Below are positions 43,804-52,468 of a stretch of DNA of 64,000 bases, in pieces. Source of the stretch: Astrobacterium formosum (lineage in GTDB: Bacteria > Pseudomonadota > Alphaproteobacteria > Rhizobiales > Xanthobacteraceae); assembly GCA_030848545.1 (NCBI GenBank), contig JAVDCA010000006.1, positions 62,001 to 126,000 of the forward strand. Direction: 5' to 3'. The first letter of the stretch is position 1, and each line of letters opens with the position of its first letter. The translations under genes were made by a program, and so were the position numbers. The notes under the pieces are model-generated. The model worked only from the letters and a program-made list of their open reading frames with translations, searched no databases and was not told where the DNA came from.

Positions 43804-46800
43804 ATGGCTGGGCAATGGGCGTTCTGGATCGATCGCGGCGGCACGTTCACGGACGTGGTCGGGCGCCGGCCGGATGGAACGCTCGTCGCCCACAAGCTCC
43901 TCTCCGACAATCCGGAAGCCTATTCGGACGCCGCCGTGCAGGGCATCCGCGACCTCCTCGACCTCGCGCCCGGCGAGGCGATTCCGGCCGCGGCGGTCTC
44001 CGCCGTCAAGATGGGCACCACCGTCGCCACCAACGCGCTCCTGGAACGCAAGGGCGAGCGCACGCTCCTTGTGACTACCCGAGGCTTCCGCGACGCGCTC
44101 AGGATCGGCTACCAGGCGCGCCCGAAGATTTTCGCCCGCCACATCGTCAAGCCGACATGCTGTTCGAGCGCGTCGTCGAGGTGGACGAGCGCGTGCGCGC
44201 CGACGGCACGGTGGAGCGCGCGCTCGATCTTGCGGCTGTGCGCCGCGCGCTCGACGAGGCGCGCCGCGACGGCATCCCGGCCCTCGCCATCGTGTTCATG
44301 CACGCCTATCGGTATCCCGCGCACGAGCGCGTCGTTGCCGCCCTGGCGAGGCAGATGGGCTTTGCGCAGGTGTCGGCCAGCCATGAAGTATCGCCGCTCA
44401 TCAAGCTGGTGAGCCGCGGCGACACCACCGTCGTCGACGCCTATCTGTCGCCCATCCTGCGCCGATACGTGGCGCAGGTGGCCGGAGAGATGGAGACGGG
44501 CGCGACCTCGCCGTCCCCTCCCCCGCTTGCGGGGGAGGGTCAGGGAGGGGGCACCACGAACGCCGAGCAAGAGGTTGCCCCCTCCCCGGCCCTCCCCCGC
44601 AAGCGGGGGAGGGAGAAGGAAGCAGCAGCGGGTGAGGAATCAGCCATCCCCCTCATGTTCATGATGTCGTCGGGCGGGCTCACCGCCGCCGACCTCTTCC
44701 ACGGCAAGGACGCGATCCTGTCCGGTCCGGCGGGCGGCGTCGTCGGCATGGCGCAGACCGGGCGCGAGGCCGGTTTCGATCGCCTGATCGGCTTCGACAT
44801 GGGCGGCACCTCGACCGACGTCTCCCATTTCGACGGCGATTACGAGCGCACCTTCGAGACCGAAGTCGCCGGCGTGCGCATGCGCGCCCCCATGATGCTG
44901 ATCCACACCGTCGCGGCCGGCGGCGGCTCGATCCTGCATTACGACGGCATGCGTTTCCGGGTCGGCCCGGACTCCGCCGGCGCCAATCCGGGACCGGCCT
45001 GCTATCGGCGCGGCGGCCCGCTCGCGGTTACCGACGCCAATGTGATGCTCGGCAAGCTGATGCCGGACTTCTTCCCGAAGATCTTCGGGCCCGACCAGGA
45101 CGAGCCCCTCGACGCCGAGGCGGTGCGGGCGGGGTTCGCCGCTTTGGCCCGCGGGGTCGGCGACAAGACGCCGGAAGAGATCGCCGACGGTTTCATACGC
45201 ATCGCGGTCGAGAACATGGCCAATGCCATCAAGAAGATTTCGGTGCAGCGCGGCTACGACGTCACCCGCTATGCGTTGAACTGCTTCGGCGGCGCCGGCG
45301 GCCAGCACGCCTGCCTGGTCGCCGACGCGCTCGGCATGACCAAAGTGCTGATCCATCCGTTGTCGTCGCTCCTGTCCGCCTACGGCATGGGCTTGGCCTC
45401 CATCCGCGCCATCCGGGAGCAGGCCATCGAGGAACCCTTGGGCGAGGCGGCGGGCGCGATGCTCATCGAACTCGGCAATCGCCTCGGCGCCGAAGCCCGC
45501 GACGAGGTGACCGGCCAGGGCGTCGCGGCGGCGGACGTGACCGTGCATGTGCGCGCCCATATCCGCTATGCCGGCACCGACACCGCCCTGGAGGTGCCGG
45601 CATTCGTCATCGAAGCCTCGCCTTCTCCGTCCCCGGCCCCGCTTGCGGGGGAGAAGGAAGCCCCCTCCCTCGCCGCCATGAAGGCCGCTTTCGAAGCCGC
45701 ACACAAATCCCGCTTCGGCTTCGTCGACGACACCAAGGCCGTCGTCGTCGAGGCGGTGTCGGTCGAGGCGGTCGGCGGCGCCACCAAGTCCAGCGAGAAG
45801 CGCCACGCGACCACCACCGCGCCGCTGCCGGCGCCGGCGCGCACGACGCGCTTCTACTCGCTCGGGCGCCGGCACGACGCCGCGGTCTTCACCCGCGACC
45901 AGCTTTCGCCCGGCCACGTGGTCAGGGGGCCGGCGATCGTCGTCGAGCCCCACCAGACGATCGTGGTCGAGGACGGCTGGCGGGCCGAGCTGACGGCGAA
46001 GAACCACCTCGTGCTCGCCCGCACGGTGCCGCTCGTGCGCGAGCGCGCCATCGGCACCGACGCCGATCCGGTGATGCTGGAAGTGTTCAACAACCTGTTC
46101 ATGTCCATCGCCGAGCAGATGGGCGTGGCGCTGCAGAACACGGCCTATTCGGTCAACATCAAGGAGCGGCTCGACTTCTCCTGCGCGGTGTTCGCCGCCG
46201 ACGGTTCGCTGGTCGCCAACGCCCCGCACATGCCGGTGCATCTCGGATCCATGGATCGCGCGGTGGAAACCATCATCCGCGAGAACGAAGGCGACATTGC
46301 CCCCGGCGACGTCTTCGCCATCAACGCCCCCTACAACGGCGGCACGCATCTGCCCGACATCACGGTGTGCACGCCCGTGTTTGCTGGATCTTTCTCGGCG
46401 GGCGCGGCTCCTGTGTTCCCTCCCCCCTTGCGAGGGGAGCAAGCCGAGTCTGCGGCGACGGCAGTCCCAAAAATCCTCTTCTGGGTCGCCTCGCGCGGTC
46501 ACCATGCCGATGTGGGCGGGGTCGCGCCGGGCTCCATGTCGCCCAACGCCACTTCCATCGAACAGGAGGGCGTCTACATCGACAATTTCAGGATCGTCGA
46601 GCGCGGCACTTTCCGCGAGCGCGAGCTCCACGACCTTCTCGTCGGCGGCCCTTACCCGGCCCGCAATCCGGTGCAGAACATCGCCGACCTCAAGGCTCAG
46701 ATCGCCGCCAACGAGCGCGGCGCCCACGAGCTCGCGAAGATGGTCGACCAGTTTTCGCTCCCGGTGGTCGAAGCCTACATGCAGCACGTGCAGGACAATG

Positions 46801-47666
46801 CCGCCGAGAGCGTGCGCCGGGTCATCGACCGGCTGCACGATTGCGCCTTCGCCTACGAAATGGACCAGGGCACGGTGGTCCGCGTCACAATCACGGTCGA
46901 CAAGGCGAAGCGCGAGGCGACCGTCGATTTCACCGGCACGTCGGCGCAGCAGCCCTCGAACTTCAACGCTCCCGAACCGGTAACGCGCGCAGCGGTGCTC
47001 TACGTCTTCCGCGTCATGGTCGACGACGACATCCCGATGAATGCCGGCTGCCTCGAACCCATCCGTATCGTCATTCCCAAGAAGTCGATGCTGTCGCCCG
47101 AATATCCGGCCGCCGTCGTCGCCGGCAATGTGGAAGTGTCGCAGGCGGTGACCGACTGCCTGTTCGGCGCCCTCGGCGCCCTCGCCGGCGCCCAGGGCAC
47201 CATGAACAATCTCAACTTCGGCAATGCCCGCTACCAGTACTACGAGACCATCTGTTCGGGCTCGCCGGCAGGCCCGGGTTTCCCCGGCACCGACGCCGTC
47301 CACACCCACATGACCAACACGCGCCTCACAGACCCGGAAGTGCTCGAATTCCGCTATCCCGTGGTGCTGGAGGATTTTCATATCCGCCCGGGTTCGGGCG
47401 GACGGGGCCGATGGAGCGCCGGCGACGGCGTCAGCCGGACCATCCGGTTTCTGGAAAAGATGGAGTGCACCATCCTGTCCGGCCACCGCCGCGTGCCGCC
47501 GTTCGGCCTCGCGGGCGGATCGCCGGGCGAGGTCGGCGAGAACGCGGTGCGACGACCGGACGGCCGCATCGATAAGCTCGCAGGCTGCGATGCCACCATT
47601 CTCGAGGCCGGTGAGGCGATCATCATCCGCACGCCGACGGCCGGCGGCTATGGGGCGCCGGAATAG
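43804..47666 (+). CDS. Fused hydantoinase A/B (5-oxoprolinase-like), with a frameshift near 44154
   Basis: This gene encodes an N-terminal HyuA-type ATPase half and a C-terminal HyuB half, like eukaryotic 5-oxoprolinase. The start is ATG 43804 ([20 protein letters not shown]). This frame reads correctly to about codon 117 (FARHIVKP) and then becomes nonsense. The homologous sequence resumes one base off at 44154 as [14 protein letters not shown] and stays open to 47666. One missing G (CCG-GAC) explains it, so this is a sequencing error, a phase variant or a pseudogene. Later motifs are intact: [70 protein letters not shown] and [13 protein letters not shown]. Three palindromic repeats are inserted in frame (44515-44613, 45621-45657, 46416-46440). 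The likely reaction is ATP-dependent opening of 5-oxoproline or a hydantoin, matching the nearby pxpBCA. Confidence 0.85.
44515..44613. repeat. REPIN-like palindromic pair inserted in frame in the hydantoinase gene
   Basis: Two inverted, nearly matching units (44515-44551 and 44577-44613), each with a CCCCCGCTTGCGGGGG-type hairpin, flank a 25-base spacer. They encode a [15 protein letters not shown] stretch and a [13 protein letters not shown] stretch. The insertion lies between VAQVAGEM and [10 protein letters not shown], which are normally adjacent in HyuA. The reading frame is kept. Confidence 0.85.
45621..45657. repeat. Second in-frame palindromic repeat unit in the hydantoinase gene
   Basis: A hairpin unit (CCTTCTCC ... 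GCTTGCGGGGGAGAAGG) of the same general family encodes [14 protein letters not shown] within the HyuA half, after VPAFVIEA. The frame is kept. Confidence 0.7.
46416..46440. repeat. Third in-frame palindromic repeat unit in the hydantoinase gene
   Basis: A shorter unit (CCCTCCCCCCTTGCGAGGGGAG) encodes PPPLRGEQ inside the HyuB half, between [11 protein letters not shown] and [12 protein letters not shown], which are usually separated by only a few residues. The frame is kept across about 30 extra codons. Confidence 0.65.
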
Positions 47667-47735
47667 AGCGGCTTCGCTGCCCACGAATGCGGAGGACGGA
47701 TCCGCCCACACCGGGACATGACCGGCCTATCCGCT

Positions 47736-47817
47736 CGTCATTGCAAACGAAGCGAAGCAATCCATGTGTCGCGGAGAAAAGAGCCGCATTGCCTCGTCGG
47801 CTTCGCCGGCAATGACG
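47736..47817. repeat. Palindromic repeat (CGTCATTGC...GCAATGACG type), second copy
   Basis: A diverged copy of the repeat at 36889-36971. It opens CGTCATTGCAAACGAAGCGAAGCAATCC and closes GGCTTCGCCGGCAATGACG. It lies between the hydantoinase and the diguanylate cyclase stops. Confidence 0.8.
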
Positions 47818-47850
47818 GAGATGCCAGGAGGCCAGACTATCCGCGGACGG

Positions 47851-48837
47851 TCATCGCTGCTGATGACGCCGCATCAGCTCGGCCGCCCGAGCCGCCGGCA
47901 GGCTGTCGCGGTCCTCGGCCCGGATGACGCTTCCGGGGTCGCGCGGCATCGACACCCACGCCGCCGGGTCCTCGGCAACGACGACGCGATTGCGGCCGCC
48001 GGTCTTGGCCTGGTAGAGGGCGATGTCGGCGCGCTTGAGCAGGCTGTCGATACCCTCGTCCGCCTCCCACTCGGCGACACCGAAACTGCACGTCATGGAC
48101 AGAACCGCGCCTGCGATCGGCACCTCCGTGGCGGCGATGCGCGCGCGCACCCGTTCGGCGAGGACGAGGGCGTCGGCCGCCGACCAGTCGGGCAGCAGGA
48201 AGGCGAACTCCTCGCCGCCGAGCCGCGCGAACACGGCTCGCTCCTGGCCCGCCGCCTGGACGGCGGCCCGCAGCGCCACGTCGCCGCTGTCGTGGCCGTG
48301 GATGTCGTTGATCGTCTTGAAGCGGTCGATGTCCATCATGACGACGGCCAGCGCCGCGCCGCGACGGGCCGCCTCGACGGCGTCGTGCGCCATGGTGAAA
48401 TAGGCGCGACGATTGAGGGCGCCGGTCAAAGGATCGGTGGAGGCGAGCTCCATGAGATCGCGCTCCAAGCGTACCAGACGCTCGGCGGCGCGCATGCGGG
48501 CATAGAGCTCCTCGGTGGCCGGCGGCTTGCCGATGAAATCGTCGGCGCCGGAATCGAGGGCTTCGCAGACGACCTGCTGTTCGCGCCGCGACGACATCAT
48601 GACGATGTACATGGGCCAACGCCCGGCCGCGATCAGCCGCGCCTCCCAACACAGCTCGAAACCGGACATGCCATTCGGTTCCGTGGAAGTGATGAGCGCG
48701 TCGGCGGCTCCATCGCGCAGAAACGACAGCGCACTCGCACCATCGGCGAAAGCAAAGACTTCGTGGCCGCGCGCGCGCAACAGGCGCGTCACCACCTTGT
48801 GGACGGTGCGACTGGGATCGGCAAGAACGACGCGCAT
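47851..48837 (-). CDS. Diguanylate cyclase with degenerate receiver domain
   Basis: This is a 328-residue PleD-like protein. The N-terminal receiver-like domain (residues 1-120) keeps Asp7 and Lys104 (FIGKP), but the phospho-accepting Asp is missing: the segment ALITSTEPNGMSG has Ser/Thr at that place. It is therefore probably not phosphorylated. The GGDEF domain (residues 125-300) has DPLTGALNRRAY, MMDIDRFKTINDIHGHDSGD and an intact GGEEF at 207-211, so c-di-GMP synthesis is likely. The RxxD inhibitory site usually five residues upstream is absent. It is a single gene. Confidence 0.93.
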   Translation of the reverse strand: MRVVLADPSRTVHKVVTRLLRARGHEVFAFADGASALSFLRDGAADALITSTEPNGMSGFELCWEARLIAAGRWPMYIVMMSSRREQQVVCEALDSGADDFIGKPPATEELYARMRAAERLVRLERDLMELASTDPLTGALNRRAYFTMAHDAVEAARRGAALAVVMMDIDRFKTINDIHGHDSGDVALRAAVQAAGQERAVFARLGGEEFAFLLPDWSAADALVLAERVRARIAATEVPIAGAVLSMTCSFGVAEWEADEGIDSLLKRADIALYQAKTGGRNRVVVAEDPAAWVSMPRDPGSVIRAEDRDSLPAARAAELMRRHQQR

Positions 48838-49004
48838 ACAAGCCCTCCGCCGACACCCTAAGCGAGGATGTGCTGAACAATGGTTGAAAAGCGTCGATTT
48901 TCAACCTAGGAAGTTCACCCGATCAGGATGTTACGGACGGGTGTCGCACGGATACATTGTGCTCCCGCACCGCACGGTGCAGCCGTTGACGACAGGGCGT
49001 GCGT

Positions 49005-49277
49005 TCAGCGGCTCGTGCGCGCCGCGGCGACTGCCGGCACGCACCGGCGGGTGGCGGCGAGTTCGGTTTCGTAGAAGCCGACGTCGGCGAGGAGCAGCGG
49101 ATTGTCCTCGGCCATGGCGCGCGAACGCTCAGTGGCAAGGGTCAAGACCTTGACGACTTCCGTATGCTCTGTCGGCTTCGGGCAGCGCGGGAAGGTATTG
49201 GCGGTGGCATCCGAGAGGCCGGCGAAGCCGGCGACGGTGATCGTCAGCGCAAATGCGATACGGCGGATGCTGGCCAT
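49005..49277 (-). CDS. Small exported protein of unknown function
   Basis: This is a 90-residue ORF with a signal peptide (residues 1-26, ending DATAN). The mature region has two Cys (RCPKP and RRCVPA) that could form a disulphide, and a LTLATERSRAMAEDNPLL helix. I recognise no family. It is flanked by non-coding sequence on both sides and is likely monocistronic. Confidence 0.7.
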   Translation of the reverse strand: MASIRRIAFALTITVAGFAGLSDATANTFPRCPKPTEHTEVVKVLTLATERSRAMAEDNPLLLADVGFYETELAATRRCVPAVAAARTSR

Positions 49278-49366
49278 GGCACGTCCCCAACGATTGATGG
49301 CGTGATGTCCATTGGTCGCGGCGACGTGTGGAAAGGTTCAATTAGGGTTAACGGCGTGTATGGAAA

Positions 49367-49405
49367 AATACGGCCGGAGCCCAAGGCCCCGGCCGTATTT
49401 CTTAC
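49367..49405 (-). terminator. Rho-independent terminator after the Tim44-domain gene
   Basis: A perfect 11-bp stem (AATACGGCCGG at 49367-49377 with CCGGCCGTATT at 49389-49399) lies 32 bases beyond the stop of the minus-strand gene at 49431. On the minus strand it is followed by a TTTTTCC run. Confidence 0.88.
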
Positions 49406-49430
49406 AAAGCTCTGACAAAGCTATTGTTTA

Positions 49431-50399
49431 TCAAGCCTCCTGGACCGCGGAGACGATCCAGCGGCCGCCTCGGGCGCGCCGGAAGGTCCACAGTTCCGTC
49501 ACCTCTTCGGGCTCGCCGCCTTCGACCACTTTCTGCGACGTCCGCTCGATCATGCGGTCGGTCAACGCGAACTTCATGGCAACGGTGGCGTAGTCGGCAT
49601 TGTCCTCATGCCACGCTTCGGCAAGGTCACCCTGCAAGAGCTTGACGTCGCTGATCTTGTTGACGACGCCACGGCTCGCATTGGCGGTCAGGTCCTCGGA
49701 GAAATACGACACCATTTCGGGGGTCGCGAGCGCCTTGAGCTTGGCGATGTCCTCGTCCGAATAGGCCGCCTGGGTCTCCGACAGCAGCCGCTCGAACTCG
49801 TCGTAGTCGGCACCCGAGATGCCGATTTCGTCGGACGGCTCGGCCTTGGCGGCGCCATAGCCGCCGAGCGCGCTGCCCATTGCGCCGCCGGTGGGACGGT
49901 AGGACTGCGGCTCAGGCGCGGAATTGTACAGGGACGGTCCCGACGCCGTCGCCGGCTGGTTGCGGCGCTGCCACCACCCCCAGGCGAGCCGGGCCACAAT
50001 GACGACCAGGGCGATCTGGATGATGAAACCCAGCATCGAGGCAAAGCCGCCGATTCCCGACAGGAAACCGCCGCCGAACAGCATGCCGATGAGGCCGGCA
50101 CCGAGGAAGCCGGCGGCGAGGCCACCCAGGAGGCCCATGCCGGGCCGGTTGAACCAGGAACCGCTCTGCTGGGCCGCCGGCCGGCTGGCCGCCGGGCTGC
50201 CGGGCTGGTTCGGCTGGGTGATGGTCCGCTGCAGGGGCGCGCTCTGCGTCGGCGCGGTGCGGGTGACCGGCGGAGCGGAGAATGTCCGCGATCCGCGGCT
50301 GCCGCCGCCGCCTACGCGGGCATCAGCTTCGGCCACCAGCCAGCCGACCGATACGATCACGGCCAGCACAGCCAACAAGGCGCGAATGGAACGGCGCAT
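49431..50399 (-). CDS. Tim44-like domain membrane protein
   Basis: This 322-residue protein has an N-terminal signal or anchor (residues 5-25), then a Ser/Pro/Gln-rich stretch. Two Gly-rich hydrophobic segments follow (about residues 85-110, GLLGGLAAGFLGAGLIGMLF, and 118-135), and then a C-terminal Tim44 domain (about residues 190-322, ending LWTFRRARGGRWIVSAVQEA). Bacterial Tim44 (TimA) proteins are inner-membrane proteins of poorly known role, related to the mitochondrial import motor anchor. The start at 50399 places the signal at the N-terminus; an earlier ATG at 50447 is possible. A strong terminator follows. Confidence 0.92.
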   Translation of the reverse strand: MRRSIRALLAVLAVIVSVGWLVAEADARVGGGGSRGSRTFSAPPVTRTAPTQSAPLQRTITQPNQPGSPAASRPAAQQSGSWFNRPGMGLLGGLAAGFLGAGLIGMLFGGGFLSGIGGFASMLGFIIQIALVVIVARLAWGWWQRRNQPATASGPSLYNSAPEPQSYRPTGGAMGSALGGYGAAKAEPSDEIGISGADYDEFERLLSETQAAYSDEDIAKLKALATPEMVSYFSEDLTANASRGVVNKISDVKLLQGDLAEAWHEDNADYATVAMKFALTDRMIERTSQKVVEGGEPEEVTELWTFRRARGGRWIVSAVQEA

Positions 50400-50607
50400 C
50401 AAAATGTCTCCCGGCGTTGTCGTCAGGCACAAGCGGCCCACCTTCAAGGCGCAGATATGGAGAGTTCCGCGTCGATTGAGAAGGCCCCCCGGTGCCCCTG
50501 CCGCTTAGTGTCGCAGCAGAGTTAGCGGGTTCAGATGACTGCTCGCAGACATTCGCCCAGCCGCCCATGGCATCATGCTACCTATCCCACCCAAGACGAA
50601 CGACCGA

Positions 50608-51936
50608 TCAATCCTCGCCCGGCACCGCCTCGGGCAAGCGGCGGCCGTCGTCGTCCTCGTCCTTGGTGGCGTCCGGCAAAGCCCGGCGGCCGTGGGTGCG
50701 TGGCATGTAGGAGGAGACCGAGCCCGTATAGGACGGTTCGCCCTTGCGCCCGGCATAGCGGGCGCGAGCCTTGGCGGCCACCACTTCGCCGGGAATCGCC
50801 GCCGGCTGGCAGATGCGGCGGCCGCTCGCCCGGCGCATCAGATCCAGATGGATGTGATCGTAGTGGAAGACGTTGGACCCCGGCGCCAGCACGGTGGTGA
50901 ACTGCTCGCAGGCGGCGAGCTGGACGTCATGCAGGAATCCCTGCTCCTCCGGCGTTCCGCGCCAGCCGCCCTTGACCGTTATGACGTGCCCATCGGCGAG
51001 CTTGAAGGAGGCGATGTCGAGGGCATTGCCGAATGCATGCTCGGAGATTTTGGGGTTGGCACTGCCGTTGTTCATGCTGCGGCACGAATAGGCGGAGATC
51101 TGTTTGATCTCGACGACCGGCTGGGCGAACCAGCGCAGCGCCATCGGCTGTACGGCATCGACGATCCAGCGGTCGAGGGCGGAGACGATCGGACAGGCCA
51201 GCGTGGCGCTCGGCGTCACGCTGGCAGGCCCGATGGAGCCGGTCACGGCGCGTGATGGCGACAGGGGCACCCCAGGGGCAGGCATGGGAGTCCCCGGTCG
51301 GGTCTGCGGCGGCGCGAGCGGCGCCACGTCATAGTCGCGCCGCGCCTGCACAGGCGCCGGTGCGGTGCTCTGGTAGATGCGTTGGGTCGGCACGCGCCGG
51401 GGCGCGTCGTAGTCCGGCGCCGGCGTACCGTAGCGGGGTGTCGGCGTCGCGTAGCTTCCCGGCGCGTCGGAGTCGGGAAGCTCGACACCGGGCGGCGTCA
51501 GTTGGATGGGACCACCGCCAGCGCCGGGCGGCGCGACCGGCGCCCGATAGACGGTCCCGGCCCCGCTCCGCGGCGGCAGCCGCGTATCAGCAGGGTAATC
51601 GGGATTGACCGAGAACGGGCTGTTGGCCGGATAGCCGCGGGGTTGTGCCGCCCCCGGAATAGAGCCTGGCGGGCGCAGATCGTCTGCATAGCCGGAGGCG
51701 AAACTCTCGCCCAGGGACGTTACCTTGATGGGATAATCGGCGCCGCACACGCCGGGTCCAGAGATGGGCCTGAGCATGGTGAAGCTCGGGCCCTCCTTGA
51801 TGGTTCCGGATTTCAGGCACGCTTCCTCGGCCTCCCGACGCCATGGCTCGCGTTCGGAGAACCAGCTGCGGCCGCAGCCGGCGAGTACCAGCACCGCAAC
51901 GCTCCCGATGATGACCCAACGCCACGCACGCCACAT
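50608..51936 (-). CDS. Extensin family lipoprotein
   Basis: This is a 442-residue protein with a lipoprotein signal (residues 1-22, lipobox LAGC with Cys21). A long Pro/Thr/Ala/Tyr-rich low-complexity region follows (about residues 80-235), and then an extensin-like C-terminal domain (about 245-385). That domain has CPIVSALDRWI, SYSCRSMNN, SEHAFGNALDIASF and FHYDHIHLDL. The His/Asp arrangement resembles M15-type peptidases, so wall-peptide cleavage is possible. It is exported and lipid-anchored. Confidence 0.92.
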   Translation of the reverse strand: MWRAWRWVIIGSVAVLVLAGCGRSWFSEREPWRREAEEACLKSGTIKEGPSFTMLRPISGPGVCGADYPIKVTSLGESFASGYADDLRPPGSIPGAAQPRGYPANSPFSVNPDYPADTRLPPRSGAGTVYRAPVAPPGAGGGPIQLTPPGVELPDSDAPGSYATPTPRYGTPAPDYDAPRRVPTQRIYQSTAPAPVQARRDYDVAPLAPPQTRPGTPMPAPGVPLSPSRAVTGSIGPASVTPSATLACPIVSALDRWIVDAVQPMALRWFAQPVVEIKQISAYSCRSMNNGSANPKISEHAFGNALDIASFKLADGHVITVKGGWRGTPEEQGFLHDVQLAACEQFTTVLAPGSNVFHYDHIHLDLMRRASGRRICQPAAIPGEVVAAKARARYAGRKGEPSYTGSVSSYMPRTHGRRALPDATKDEDDDGRRLPEAVPGED

Positions 51937-52468
51937 GGTCGCGACAATGCGAGCGCCTCCGTTAACGAGGCATCAACGCTAAGGCGCCCGTGGTGGTGGC
52001 AATCACGCACGCTCGCACGCATGGTTAAAGAGCATTAAGTGGGAACCCGGGGGACAAGCCCGCCATCCGGGCCGCATGCATCCGGCGAATCGGTTGCCGA
52101 TCGGCTAGAATCGCGTGCAGGTGGCGGGAATGGAGCACCGCAGCCGCACGAACGCCCAATCCGAGGGCATTTCGCGGACGTCGCTACCAGTTGCAGCATT
52201 TCGGCGCAGGCACCATGCGTTCTATGCAAGGGGATTGGTGAGGCAGATCAAATTGTCGGTCTCTTAAATCGGGCAGTTTGCGCGCCGACGCGAACCATGC
52301 GCGAGGAGGCCGACCGCATCGTTCGCAAGCGGCTGCGCGCCTTCGTGGGTGCCGGTCCGTCACTCGTCTTTGGCGCCGACGCTTCCCGCCGGACCGCGAG
52401 AGACAGAATTTCATTAGCGACGCGACGCTGTCGGCAGCGGTCGTGTCGGCTCCGACAAAGGATCGAAC
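51937..52468. other. Intergenic region upstream of the decarboxylase locus
   Basis: I see no convincing gene in these 532 bases; a 147-codon plus-strand frame (52039-52482) has no recognisable domain, is Arg/Gly/Ser-rich and runs into the next gene in another frame. Near the extensin start are TTAA-type words (GTTAAC at about 51960, TTAA-N6-TTAA at 52025-52038) that resemble, but do not match, CtrA sites. Confidence 0.5.

Noticed and set aside
44640..47711. Minus-strand open frame of 1023 codons opposite the hydantoinase gene
   Set aside because: It mirrors a highly GC-rich gene; the translation is His/Arg/Asp/Gly-rich with no domain, while the plus strand has clear HyuA/HyuB motifs.
52025..52038. 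TTAA-N6-TTAA as a CtrA binding site
   Set aside because: The known CtrA motif has seven bases between the TTAA halves; with six it does not fit well enough to claim.
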